Source of the DNA: JAGQPD01 sp020426865
Lineage (GTDB): Bacteria > Planctomycetota > Planctomycetia > Pirellulales > Pirellulaceae
Assembly (NCBI GenBank): GCA_041399065.1
Contig: JAWKTN010000001.1
Coordinates: forward strand, 558,001 to 622,000
Direction: 5' to 3'
DNA length: 64,000 nucleotides
This document shows positions 35,643 to 43,570 of the stretch, piece after piece. The position numbers and the translations under genes are program-made. The notes beneath the pieces were generated by a model. The model ran no database searches and had not been told where the DNA came from. It saw nothing but the letters and a program-made list of their open reading frames with translations. How positions within the stretch are numbered: position 1 is the stretch's first letter; every line of letters starts with the position of its first letter.

Positions 35643-37025
35643 ATGTCCGACGATCGTAACAACGCGCCCGCCGCCGAAACAAGACACTCCCAGTTCCTGA
35701 CCGGTGACTACACCTTCGGATCGGTGACAGACAAAATCAGCGCTGTCGTATTGGCGAGGCGGACGCCGCGCAGTTGGTATGTCGGCTTCGCGATTTCTTT
35801 TGCCCTGGTGATGCTGCTCTTGTGGGCGGTTACGTGGCTGTTTGTCAAAGGTGTGGGAATCTGGGGGATCAACATCCCCGTAGCCTGGGGCTTTGCGATC
35901 GTCAACTTTGTGTGGTGGATTGGAATCGGCCATGCCGGCACGCTTATCTCCGCGATCCTGCTCCTGTTGCGACAGCAGTGGCGGACGTCGATCAACCGCT
36001 TCGCCGAGGCGATGACACTGTTCGCTGTCGCCTGCGCCGGGCTGTTTCCATTGCTGCATCTCGGTCGGCCCGAATACTTCTACTACTTGATTCCGTATCC
36101 GGCGACCACCGGTGTCTGGCCGCAATTTCGCAGTCCGTTGATGTGGGACTTTTTTGCCGTCAGCACCTATGCGACCGTCTCACTGCTGTTCTGGTACGTC
36201 GGACTGATCCCCGATATGGCAACTCTGCGCGACAAGGCTACGGGCAAGTTTGCCCAAACCACGTATGGAATTCTATCCATGGGTTGGCGCGGCTCGGCCC
36301 GTCACTGGCTCCGTTATCAACGTGCGTATTTGATCCTGGCAGGCCTGGCAACTCCGTTGGTAGTCTCGGTCCACTCGATCGTAAGCCTCGATTTTTCCGT
36401 GGCCATTGTGCCTGGCTGGCATTCCACCATCTTTCCACCGTATTTCGTCGCCGGAGCTATCTACTCCGGTTTCGCCATGGTATTGACGATCGCCATCCCC
36501 TTGCGGGCAGTCTACGGTCTGCAGGACCTGGTGACGGATCGGCATTTGGACAACATGGCCAAAGTAATGCTCGCCAGTGGATTGGTCGTCGCCTATGGCT
36601 ACCTCATGGAAACCTTCATGGCCTGGTACAGCGGCAGTCAGTTTGAGCAGTACATGATGCTCAACCGCATGTTCGGTCCCTATGGCTGGTGCTACTGGCT
36701 GCTGATCGCCTGCAACATTGCGATTCCACAACTCCTCTGGTTTCGCGCGGTTCGGCGCAGCGTGCCGTTGCTATTGATCCTGGCTTTGGTGATTAACGTC
36801 GGCATGTGGTTGGAGCGGTTTGTGATTGTGGTTGTCAGCCTGCATCGCGACTTTGTGCCGTCGTCGTGGGGCATGTATGTGCCGTCGTTTTGGGATTGGG
36901 CGACGCTGTTTGGAAGCATCGGGCTGTTTGCAGCACTCCTGTTTCTCTTTATCCGGCTGCTGCCGATGATCTCGATCTTCGAGATGCGCGAGTTGCTGGA
37001 AGAATCCCAAGGAGAATCGCAATGA
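35643..37025 (+). CDS. actC: Alternative Complex III subunit C, NrfD/PsrC-like quinol-binding membrane protein
   Basis: A 460-residue membrane protein with about ten hydrophobic helices, of the NrfD/PsrC type. Visible landmarks are FVWWIGIGHAGTLISAILLL, FPLLHLGRP, RSPLMWDFFAVSTY and NMAKVMLASGLVVAYGY. In ACIII this subunit binds the quinol. An unstructured N-terminal stretch of about 40 residues precedes the first helix. The ribosome site is weak. The stop overlaps the actD start by 4 bases. Confidence 0.92.
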   Translation: MSDDRNNAPAAETRHSQFLTGDYTFGSVTDKISAVVLARRTPRSWYVGFAISFALVMLLLWAVTWLFVKGVGIWGINIPVAWGFAIVNFVWWIGIGHAGTLISAILLLLRQQWRTSINRFAEAMTLFAVACAGLFPLLHLGRPEYFYYLIPYPATTGVWPQFRSPLMWDFFAVSTYATVSLLFWYVGLIPDMATLRDKATGKFAQTTYGILSMGWRGSARHWLRYQRAYLILAGLATPLVVSVHSIVSLDFSVAIVPGWHSTIFPPYFVAGAIYSGFAMVLTIAIPLRAVYGLQDLVTDRHLDNMAKVMLASGLVVAYGYLMETFMAWYSGSQFEQYMMLNRMFGPYGWCYWLLIACNIAIPQLLWFRAVRRSVPLLLILALVINVGMWLERFVIVVVSLHRDFVPSSWGMYVPSFWDWATLFGSIGLFAALLFLFIRLLPMISIFEMRELLEESQGESQ

Positions 37026-37558
37026 CACCGACGTCGCTGTACGGACTGTTGGGGGAATTTGCCAATCCCGAGGACTTGGTCGAGGCCACGCGACAAGTAC
37101 ATCAGGCTGGATACCGGCGGATCGACGCCCTTTCTCCCATGCCAATTGAGGGCCTGGCGGAGGCGATGAACTTCCACAGGACAACGATGCCGTTGGTCAT
37201 TCTGATCGGTGGTATCGTCGGCGGGGTATCGGGTTACCTATTGCAATACTGGGTCGCCGTGATCGCGTATCCCGTAAACGTCGCTGGGCGGCCGTTGCAT
37301 AGCTGGCCCGCTTTCATTCCCGTGACGTTCGAGATGACCATTCTTTTCGGAGCCATTGCCGGCGTGTTGGGAATGCTGGCTCTGAACGGCCTACCTCGAC
37401 CGCATCACCCACTGTTCGGCGTGCCCGCCTTCGTTCGTGCATCGCGCGATCGGTTCTTTCTGTGCATCGAAGCGTCCGACGAGAAGTTCGCGGAAGATGA
37501 GACGCGAGAATTGCTCGATCGTGCCGGCGCCAAGGAGGTTTATGATGTTCCGCGATAG
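37022..37558 (+). CDS. actD: Alternative Complex III subunit D (DUF3341)
   Basis: A 178-residue protein with two membrane helices (LVILIGGIVGGVSGYLLQYW and FEMTILFGAIAGVLGMLAL) flanked by a cytoplasmic head containing LYGLLGEFANPEDLVEA and YRRIDALSPMPIEGL, the DUF3341/ActD signature, and a C-terminal domain with RDRFFLCIEASDEKF. It is a structural membrane subunit. The start overlaps actC by 4 bases, and its end overlaps actE. Confidence 0.92.
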   Translation: MTPTSLYGLLGEFANPEDLVEATRQVHQAGYRRIDALSPMPIEGLAEAMNFHRTTMPLVILIGGIVGGVSGYLLQYWVAVIAYPVNVAGRPLHSWPAFIPVTFEMTILFGAIAGVLGMLALNGLPRPHHPLFGVPAFVRASRDRFFLCIEASDEKFAEDETRELLDRAGAKEVYDVPR

Positions 37559-38261
37559 ATGCCGATCACGACGGCGGCATGTGCTTGTAACCCGAAGCGT
37601 TAGCGAGGAGTTGGATTGCGCCTGTCCCTCGCTTACTTGTCAGGTTTCGACGGGGATGACATTCCTTGCACTCGTCATCGCGTGCGTTGGTTGTCGGCAG
37701 GATATGGCGGATCAACCACACTTCGAGCCGCTCGAGGCCAGCGATGTTTTTGCCGACGGGCAAGCGGCTCGACCGCTTGTTCCTGGGACGGTCGCCCGCG
37801 GTCAGTTACGCATCGATAAGGCGTTCTTCGATGGAAAAGTGAATGGGAGGCCCGTTGAAACCTATCCGCAGCAGATGGTTGCCGAGCAGCTCCGGTTGTC
37901 GGGCGGCGACGAGGAGTTGATGCGCCAGATTTTCCGTCGCGGTAGCGAGCGGTTCGACATCTTCTGTGCCGCGTGTCACGATCGGACGGGCAGTGGCGAG
38001 GGAATGGTAGTCCAACGCGGCTTTCCTTCACCGCCTTCGTATCACAGCGACCGTCTGCGCGATGCACCGGTCGGGCATTTCTACGACGTCATCACACATG
38101 GGTTCGGACGCATGCCAGACTACGCCGACCAGATTCCGCCAGCTGACCGTTGGGCGATTATCGCCTATGTGCGGGCGCTGCAACTGAGTCAACACGCCGA
38201 GGTCGGTGAGTTGCCTGCGCCAGATCGCGAGGCGCTGCGACCGAAAGGCGGAACTCCATGA
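37545..38261 (+). CDS. actE: Alternative Complex III subunit E, monohaem cytochrome c lipoprotein
   Basis: A protein of about 238 residues. The C-terminal domain has one haem-c motif, FCAACHDRTGSGEGM, and an axial Met candidate in GFGRMPDYADQI. A lipobox, VIACVGC, is followed by RQDM as in other ActE proteins. The start at 37545 has a perfect AAGGAGG. Between the basic N-terminal residues MFRDRCRSRRR and the hydrophobic stretch, about 25 residues including VTRSVSEE are encoded by a palindromic repeat, which would interrupt the signal peptide. The ATG at 37656 would begin just before the hydrophobic stretch but has only GGGG directly against it. Either start gives the same mature protein. Confidence 0.85.
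   Translation: MFRDRCRSRRRHVLVTRSVSEELDCACPSLTCQVSTGMTFLALVIACVGCRQDMADQPHFEPLEASDVFADGQAARPLVPGTVARGQLRIDKAFFDGKVNGRPVETYPQQMVAEQLRLSGGDEELMRQIFRRGSERFDIFCAACHDRTGSGEGMVVQRGFPSPPSYHSDRLRDAPVGHFYDVITHGFGRMPDYADQIPPADRWAIIAYVRALQLSQHAEVGELPAPDREALRPKGGTP
37588..37647 (+). repeat. Palindromic repeat, family 1, inside the actE 5' end
   Basis: An imperfect inverted repeat: the left arm AACCCGAAGCGTTAGCGAGG and the right arm CCTCGCTTAC (37627-37636) with its extension to CAGGTTT pair best in the GCGAGG core, with a loop of about 17 bases. The arm resembles a repeat I recall as common in planctomycete genomes. A related left arm recurs at 38627. Confidence 0.7.
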
Positions 38262-39529
38262 CCGACACCAACGCCAACTCGTATTCCGACACTTTGAGGA
38301 AGTGGCAGTGTGGCGCAGCGGTCGTGGCGGTTGTTGGCGTGCCGCTATGCGCGTTGGCCGCAGTCACGAGCCTGGAACAATTCTTGCGCTCTTACCTTGT
38401 GGGTTTCCTTTTCTGGTGGGCCGTGACTCTGGGCTTTTTGGGGATTCTGATGCTCTATTACCTGGTCGGGGGCCGTTGGGGAGTCGCTATTAAGCCGCTG
38501 TTGGAATGCGGCACGGCGACCGTGCCGCTGATCGCCGCCCTGTTTTTGCCCGTGGCATTTGGTATCCAGTACCTCTACCCGTGGGCGAGTGCAAGCTATG
38601 ACGATGCACCGCCACGGCAAATCGAGACCCGAAGCATCAGCGAGGAGACGAGCGAGGGTCGTTCGATCACTCGTAGCGAAACTCGCCGAGAGTTTCGACG
38701 GTTCGCGCATCCGAATGTCTTGGTGACTTTCGCTACGCCAACCTCGGACCCAAAGAGCCTATACCTGAATCCGACTTTCTTCTACGGCCGTGCGGTTGGC
38801 TTTTTTGTCGTCTGGTTGCTGCTGGCGTTCTCGTTCCGTCCGCGCCAATCAAATGTGCCGGCCGATCGGCCTCGCTGGCGGCGATTATTGAGTGCCGGCG
38901 GTCTTGTTGCGCTGATTCTAACCGTCACGTTTGCCGCCATCGACTGGGCAATGTCCCTCGATCCCCAGTGGTATTCCACTATCTACGGGACGCTGGTGGC
39001 GATCGGAGGAGCGTTGGCCGCGCTGGCCTTGGTGACGCTGTCGTTGGCAGCACTGGGTTGGTGCGGACGATCTATGTCAACCACGAACCTGCGGCAATCG
39101 TTAGGAGATTTGGGGTCGCTGATGTTGGCGTTCTTGATGCTCTGGGCGTACTTTGCCTTCTCGCAGTTTCTGATCATCTGGTCGGGCAATCTGCCAGAAG
39201 AAAACATTTGGTATGTCAATCGCTTACAAGGCGGCTGGCAATGGATGGGGTTGGCAATTGTTGCACTTCAGTTCTTCGTCCCTTTCTTCGCGCTCTTGTC
39301 GCGCGAGTTGAAACAACGCCCGCGCAGTCTGGCGGCGATTGCCGCGTTGGTCTTCGTGATGCAGTTCTTCTATTTCGTCTGGACTCTGATTCCCTCGTTC
39401 CACCCGCGGCAATTTTTGATTGATTGGGCCGACGTCGTCGTGCCTGTGGCTTTGGGAGGACTCTGGGCGAGCATGTTTATCGGGTTTCTCCGGCGTCATG
39501 TCCCTCAGATCGTGGCAATGAATCAATGA
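38258..39529 (+). CDS. actF: Alternative Complex III subunit F, quinol-cytochrome c oxidoreductase membrane protein
   Basis: A 423-residue membrane protein with about ten hydrophobic segments, the ActF subunit. Landmarks include FLFWWAVTLGFLGILMLYYL, LFLPVAFGIQYLYPWAS, AAIDWAMSLDPQWYSTIYG and FLMLWAYFAFSQFLIIWSGN with NLPEEN. A loop after LYPWAS is enlarged by about 35-45 residues encoded by two palindromic repeats (reading TRSISEE and SETRREFRR) before the normal LYLNPTFFYGR resumes. The start overlaps actE and the stop overlaps the next gene, each by 4 bases. Confidence 0.92.
   Translation: MTDTNANSYSDTLRKWQCGAAVVAVVGVPLCALAAVTSLEQFLRSYLVGFLFWWAVTLGFLGILMLYYLVGGRWGVAIKPLLECGTATVPLIAALFLPVAFGIQYLYPWASASYDDAPPRQIETRSISEETSEGRSITRSETRREFRRFAHPNVLVTFATPTSDPKSLYLNPTFFYGRAVGFFVVWLLLAFSFRPRQSNVPADRPRWRRLLSAGGLVALILTVTFAAIDWAMSLDPQWYSTIYGTLVAIGGALAALALVTLSLAALGWCGRSMSTTNLRQSLGDLGSLMLAFLMLWAYFAFSQFLIIWSGNLPEENIWYVNRLQGGWQWMGLAIVALQFFVPFFALLSRELKQRPRSLAAIAALVFVMQFFYFVWTLIPSFHPRQFLIDWADVVVPVALGGLWASMFIGFLRRHVPQIVAMNQ
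38627..38660 (+). repeat. Palindromic repeat, family 1, partial copy in actF
   Basis: ACCCGAAGCATCAGCGAGGA matches the left arm of the repeat at 37588 with two changes, and AGCGAGGGTC follows in the same orientation rather than as an inverted arm. It is read in frame as TRSISEETSEG within a loop of ActF. It sits 12 bases before the family 2 element. Confidence 0.6.
38673..38737 (+). repeat. Palindromic repeat, family 2, copy in actF
   Basis: Left arm CGTAGCGAAACTCGCCGAGAG, which itself contains a perfect 7-bp hairpin (GAAACTC, loop GCCGA, GAGTTTC at 38678-38696), and an inverted right arm at 38717-38737 that matches at 17 of 21 positions. Read in frame it encodes RSETRREFRR and VLVTFATP. It shares sequence and architecture with the element at 39968 in the sco gene. 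Confidence 0.75.
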
Positions 39530-39954
39530 TGGACGAATCACACTTCAATCAATCGACTGACGCCAGCCGCTACGGCCATGAGCCGAATGTGGTCAATGCG
39601 CACCTACTGAAGTTGTCGGGCTCTGGAATCGTGCTGTTAGTGGCATCGGTGTTGCTGTTGGTTTACGCAACGACTCGCTTTCTGGTCAGCCAGATGCCGA
39701 GCGCTGCCGGGCCAGATACGGGCATTCAACCAACTCATCCGACGACCGGCCCGCAAGTCACTGCCGAGCAGCCGCAGCTTTTGCGCGAGCTGCGACAGTC
39801 AGAGCAGCAACGATTGACTAACTACCAGTGGATCGACGAACCGGCAGGCATCGCCCGAATCCCGATCAATCGTGCCATGGACATTCTGGCGAAACAGGGT
39901 TTGCCGAAGGATGAACAGAAAAGTGAGCAAAACGATGGCGACAAACCGAAATGA
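39526..39954 (+). CDS. Small single-helix membrane protein of the ACIII/caa3 operon
   Basis: A 142-residue protein with one transmembrane helix (GSGIVLLVASVLLLVYATTRF, about residues 32-52) and an external domain ending in NYQWIDEPAGIARIPINRAMDILAKQG. This last motif (W-D-x-x-A-G-x-x-R-I-P-I-x-R-A-M) recurs, as I recall, in proteins encoded between actF and sco in ACIII operons, so a structural or assembly role is likely. Function is unproven. It overlaps actF by 4 bases, and its own stop lies inside the sco start region. Confidence 0.75.
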   Translation: MMDESHFNQSTDASRYGHEPNVVNAHLLKLSGSGIVLLVASVLLLVYATTRFLVSQMPSAAGPDTGIQPTHPTTGPQVTAEQPQLLRELRQSEQQRLTNYQWIDEPAGIARIPINRAMDILAKQGLPKDEQKSEQNDGDKPK

Positions 39955-40924
39955 CGACAACTACGTCCGCAGCGAAACTCGCCAAGACTTTCGACGGGTC
40001 GAGTTCCGAAAGTCCTGGCGTCCGATAGTCTTGGCGAGTTTTGCTGCGCTGCTGGTGTTGGCGGGCGGCGTATATGTTTCGGTGGTTTCTGACAATAGAG
40101 ATGACCAGGACAACTCACGCATTTCACCCAATGATTTGCCAACCGACGTGGGAATCGATCAGAAACCCGGCGCGCAAGTGCCACTCGACATCCGACTACG
40201 GGACGAAACCGGAACCGCAGTTCAACTGCGCGATCTGGTCCAGGGCAAACCGATCATCCTGAACCTTGTCTATTACGAATGTCCGATGCTCTGCAACATG
40301 ACGATGGACGGACAAGTACGCAGCTTGACGGAACTGTCACTTGATGCGGGTAAGGACTTTACCGCCCTGACCGTCAGTTTCGATCCACGAGAGAATCACG
40401 ACCTGTCCGCGGCTGCCAAGCGGACGGCGCTGAAACGTTACGGCCGCCTAGGCGCAGAGCGCGGCTGGCGTTTCCTCACTGGCGACGAAGCCCAAACGCG
40501 GCGTTTGGCGGACGCCGTTGGCTTTCGTTACCGGTTCGATGCGACGACAGGCCAGTACGCGCACGCGGCCGGCTTGGTTGTGTTGACGCCAGACGGCAAG
40601 GTATCGCGTTACCTGTATGGTGTCGAGTTTCCCCCGCGCGACTTACGTCTGGCGTTGGTCCAGGCATCCGGTGGTCAAGTCGGCACTGCCACGGACCAGG
40701 TGTTGCTGCTTTGTTACCACTACGATCCCACGACAGGTAAGTACGGGCTGGCAATCATGAACTTGTTGCGTCTAGCGGGCCTGGCCACGGTACTCGGCAT
40801 GGGCACAGCGATCATTGTCATGATTCGTCGTGACCGTGGAGTAGGCTTCCAGCCTGCCACGGAGACAGATCGACAGGTTGGTAGCCTATTCCACGAACCA
40901 GCACGTTCTGATGAACATTGTTAG
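39935..40924 (+). CDS. sco: Sco-type copper chaperone for cytochrome oxidase
   Basis: A 329-residue protein with a thioredoxin-like Sco domain. It has an N-terminal anchor (IVLASFAALLVLAGGVYV), the copper-binding CPMLC motif in VYYECPMLCNMTM, and a candidate ligand His in YAHAAGLVVLTPDG. A second helix near the C-terminus (LLRLAGLATVLGMGTAIIV) makes it a two-anchor variant. It should load copper into the CuA site of CoxB encoded next. The start at 39935 is preferred; an in-frame ATG at 39911 has its AAGG too close. Both ends carry palindromic repeats read as protein: RSETRQDFRR before the first helix and VGFQPATETDRQVGS at the tail. Confidence 0.85.
   Translation: MATNRNDDNYVRSETRQDFRRVEFRKSWRPIVLASFAALLVLAGGVYVSVVSDNRDDQDNSRISPNDLPTDVGIDQKPGAQVPLDIRLRDETGTAVQLRDLVQGKPIILNLVYYECPMLCNMTMDGQVRSLTELSLDAGKDFTALTVSFDPRENHDLSAAAKRTALKRYGRLGAERGWRFLTGDEAQTRRLADAVGFRYRFDATTGQYAHAAGLVVLTPDGKVSRYLYGVEFPPRDLRLALVQASGGQVGTATDQVLLLCYHYDPTTGKYGLAIMNLLRLAGLATVLGMGTAIIVMIRRDRGVGFQPATETDRQVGSLFHEPARSDEHC
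39968..40048 (+). repeat. Palindromic repeat, family 2, full copy in sco
   Basis: An 81-base element: the 22-base arms at 39968-39989 and 40027-40048 are inverted copies with a single mismatch, separated by 37 bases. The left arm contains a nested hairpin (GAAACTC/GACTTTC, one mismatch). Its length is a multiple of three and it is translated in frame as the cytoplasmic tail and first residues of the Sco membrane helix. It is the best-preserved copy in the window. Confidence 0.85.
40836..40894 (+). repeat. Palindromic repeat, family 3, at the 3' end of sco
   Basis: The 23-base arms 40836-40858 (GTGGAGTAGGCTTCCAGCCT and on) and 40872-40894 are inverted copies matching at 19 of 23 positions around a 13-base spacer. 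It is translated as RGVGFQPATETDRQVGSLFH, extending Sco beyond its last membrane helix. 'GFQPA' tails of this kind are, as I recall, frequent in planctomycete proteins. Confidence 0.8.
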
Positions 40925-40926
40925 CC

Positions 40927-41925
40927 ATGGACACCAGTTTTCGCCTATTTCCCGAACAAGCCTCGACCGCCGCCGAGCAGGTGGACCGGTTGTATGTCTT
41001 TCTATTGGGCGTGGCGTCGTTTTTCACGGTGCTTATTCTTGTGCTTATCGTGTATTTCGTGCTCAAGTACCGCCACGGAGCGCGCGTGGATCGTTCGCAA
41101 GTGTCGGGAAACCGCTATTGGATTTTGGAGATTACCTGGTCGTTGATTCCGCTGGGACTGACGATGATCATGTTCGGCTGGGGAGCCGATCTGTTTTTCA
41201 AGGTACATCATCCGCCGTCAGGCTGTATCGAGATCAACGTCTTGGCCAAGCAATGGATGTGGAAGATCCAGCACGCCGACGGCAAGCAGGAGATCAACTC
41301 GCTGCATGTTCCCGTCGGCACGCCGGTCAAACTGCGGATGATTTCCGAAGACGTGATTCATAGCTTCTTTGTTCCCAACTTTCGCGTCAAACAGGATGTG
41401 CTGCCAGGTCGTTATACGACGATTTGGTTTCAGCCGACAAAGACCGGGCGTTATCACCTCTTCTGCGCGGAATACTGCGGCACGAGCCATTCTCGGATGA
41501 CTGGGGAAATCGTTGTTCAAGAACCAACCGACTATGCGGACTGGTTGCAAGGCGGAGCGAGTGAGTGCCCCGAAACGGCAGGCAGAAAGCTATACGACCA
41601 GTTTCGCTGCACGACGTGTCATGCCAGCCTGACAAACCCACGTTGTCCGCCACTGGACGGAATCTTTGGCCGGACCGTTCGGCTAAACGACGGCAGCACG
41701 CTCGTGGCCGATGAGGCTTATCTGAGAGAGTCCATCCTCAATCCCACAGCTCAGGTCGTCGCTGGCTATAAGCCGGTAATGCCGACGTACAAAGGGCAGA
41801 TCGGTGAGGAAGGAATCTTCCAGCTGATCGCGTATTTGAAATCGTTGAAGTCGTCGCAGCAAGCTTTACCTCTGGGTGACGTATCATCGCCGGAAACTAG
41901 CAATTCTACGGACCAGCAACCATGA
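40927..41925 (+). CDS. coxB: Cytochrome c oxidase subunit II with C-terminal cytochrome c domain (caa3 type)
   Basis: A 332-residue protein. Two N-terminal helices (FLLGVASFFTVLILVLIVYF and WSLIPLGLTMIMFGWGADLF) precede the cupredoxin domain, whose CuA site is visible in YHLFCAEYCGTSHSRM plus the earlier His in SEDVIHSFFVPNF. The C-terminal 105 residues are a haem-c domain with CTTCHASL and an axial Met candidate in YKPVMPTYKG, which makes this a caa3-type oxidase able to accept electrons directly. Start ATG 40927 is two bases after the sco stop. Confidence 0.93.
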   Translation: MDTSFRLFPEQASTAAEQVDRLYVFLLGVASFFTVLILVLIVYFVLKYRHGARVDRSQVSGNRYWILEITWSLIPLGLTMIMFGWGADLFFKVHHPPSGCIEINVLAKQWMWKIQHADGKQEINSLHVPVGTPVKLRMISEDVIHSFFVPNFRVKQDVLPGRYTTIWFQPTKTGRYHLFCAEYCGTSHSRMTGEIVVQEPTDYADWLQGGASECPETAGRKLYDQFRCTTCHASLTNPRCPPLDGIFGRTVRLNDGSTLVADEAYLRESILNPTAQVVAGYKPVMPTYKGQIGEEGIFQLIAYLKSLKSSQQALPLGDVSSPETSNSTDQQP

Positions 41926-43565
41926 ACGCCGCCGAACTACCCAAACGCCATTATTTGAACGCGAATTACAACATCTGGTCGTGGTTGTTGACGACGGACC
42001 ACAAGCGGATCGCGATCTTGTACATGATTTCGCTCACGTTGTTCTTTTTTGTGGGCGGTGCAGCCGCAATCTTGTTCCGTTTGGAGTTGATGACTCCCCA
42101 AGGAGATCTGTTGATTTCCGAAACTTATAACCGTCTGTTCACTCTGCATGGCGTCGTGATGGTCTTTTTTTTCCTGATTCCTTCGATTCCCGCCGTGTTA
42201 GGCAACTTCCTAGTGCCAATGATGATCGGTGCCCGCGACATGGCTTTCCCACGCATCAACTTGCTCAGTTGGTACCTATTTATGGCCGGTGGAATTCTGG
42301 CCATTGCCGCGATCGTAGGTGGCGGCGTCGATACAGGTTGGACGTTTTACACCCCGTATAGCACGACCTACGCCAATTCGCAGGTGATGGCGATGGCGCT
42401 GGGAATTTTTGTGGCCGGATTTTCTTCGATCCTGACCGGCCTGAACATTATTGTCACTACACACACAATGCGAGCGCCGGGGATGACCTGGTTTCGCCTG
42501 CCGCTGTTTGTGTGGTCTCATTACGCAACCGCGGTCATCATGGTACTGGGGACACCAGTGTTGGCCATCTCGTTGGCACTAATCGCGTTGGAACGGGGGC
42601 TCGGCATCGGTATCTTCGATCCAGCCTTGGGCGGTGACCCGCTGTTGTTCCAACACCTGTTCTGGTTCTATTCGCACCCAGCGGTTTACATCATGGTGCT
42701 GCCCAGCATGGCCGTGGTCAGCGAAATCGTTCCTTGCTTCGCCCGCAAGCGCATCTTCGGGTATTCGTTCATCGCCTTCTCCAGCGTGGCCATCGCCGTA
42801 CTAAGTTTTCTGGTCTGGGGACATCATATGTTCGTCAGTGGCCAGTCGGTGTTCGCGGGCATGGTGTTTTCTTTCCTCAGCATGCTGGTGGCGATCCCTT
42901 CGGCGGTGAAAGTGTTCAATTGGACCGCGACGCTGCACAAGGGTTCGATCTCGCTGGAAACACCGATGCTTTACGCCTTGGGGTTTATCGGCTTGTTTAC
43001 TTTGGGCGGATTGACCGGACTGTTCTTGGCCACGCTTGCCGTCGATCTTCACGTCCATGACACCTATTTCATTGTCGCCCACTTCCACTACATCATGGTA
43101 GGCGGAGCCGTCATGGGGTATTTGGGCGGCGTTCATTACTGGTGGCCAAAGATGACCGGCCGACTCTATCCGGAGTGGTGGGGACGCGTCTCGGTGATTG
43201 TCGTATTTGTTGGCTTTAATCTGACGTTCTTTCCACAGTTCGTGCTGGGCTACCTGGGCATGCCGCGACGTTATCACGTCTATCCTGACGAATTCCAAGT
43301 GCTCAACGTCATGTCGTCGGCCGGAGCATCGATTCTCGGATTGGGCTATCTGATTCCGCTGGTCTATCTGTTGTGGTCGCTGAGGTATGGAAAAGTCGCC
43401 GGTCCAAATCCGTGGAATGCCAAGGGATTGGAATGGCAAACGCCATCGCCGCCACCGACCCTGAATTTTGACCGGACGCCGATTGTGACCGAGGAAGCAT
43501 ATGCATATCCACCGCTGGCTGGTTCGCCGACGGAAGAAGAACACTTAGAGCCTGTTGCGAGTTGA
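41922..43565 (+). CDS. coxA: Cytochrome c oxidase subunit I
   Basis: A 547-residue catalytic subunit with twelve helices. The copper B ligands and crosslinked Tyr are in FWFYSHPAVYIMVLP and WGHHMFVSGQ; the haem a ligand pair is in AHFHYIMVGGAVMGY, and an early haem ligand His is in FTLHGVVMVFFFLIP. It reduces oxygen to water and pumps protons. The start overlaps coxB by 4 bases (ATGA). Confidence 0.96.
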   Translation: MNAAELPKRHYLNANYNIWSWLLTTDHKRIAILYMISLTLFFFVGGAAAILFRLELMTPQGDLLISETYNRLFTLHGVVMVFFFLIPSIPAVLGNFLVPMMIGARDMAFPRINLLSWYLFMAGGILAIAAIVGGGVDTGWTFYTPYSTTYANSQVMAMALGIFVAGFSSILTGLNIIVTTHTMRAPGMTWFRLPLFVWSHYATAVIMVLGTPVLAISLALIALERGLGIGIFDPALGGDPLLFQHLFWFYSHPAVYIMVLPSMAVVSEIVPCFARKRIFGYSFIAFSSVAIAVLSFLVWGHHMFVSGQSVFAGMVFSFLSMLVAIPSAVKVFNWTATLHKGSISLETPMLYALGFIGLFTLGGLTGLFLATLAVDLHVHDTYFIVAHFHYIMVGGAVMGYLGGVHYWWPKMTGRLYPEWWGRVSVIVVFVGFNLTFFPQFVLGYLGMPRRYHVYPDEFQVLNVMSSAGASILGLGYLIPLVYLLWSLRYGKVAGPNPWNAKGLEWQTPSPPPTLNFDRTPIVTEEAYAYPPLAGSPTEEEHLEPVAS

Positions 43566-43570
43566 CCACT

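Noticed and set aside
39951..40030. ATG at 39951 overlapping the preceding stop (ATGA) as the sco start
   Set aside because: It fits the 4-bp overlap habit of the operon, but the frame is not that of Sco and ends after about 25 codons.
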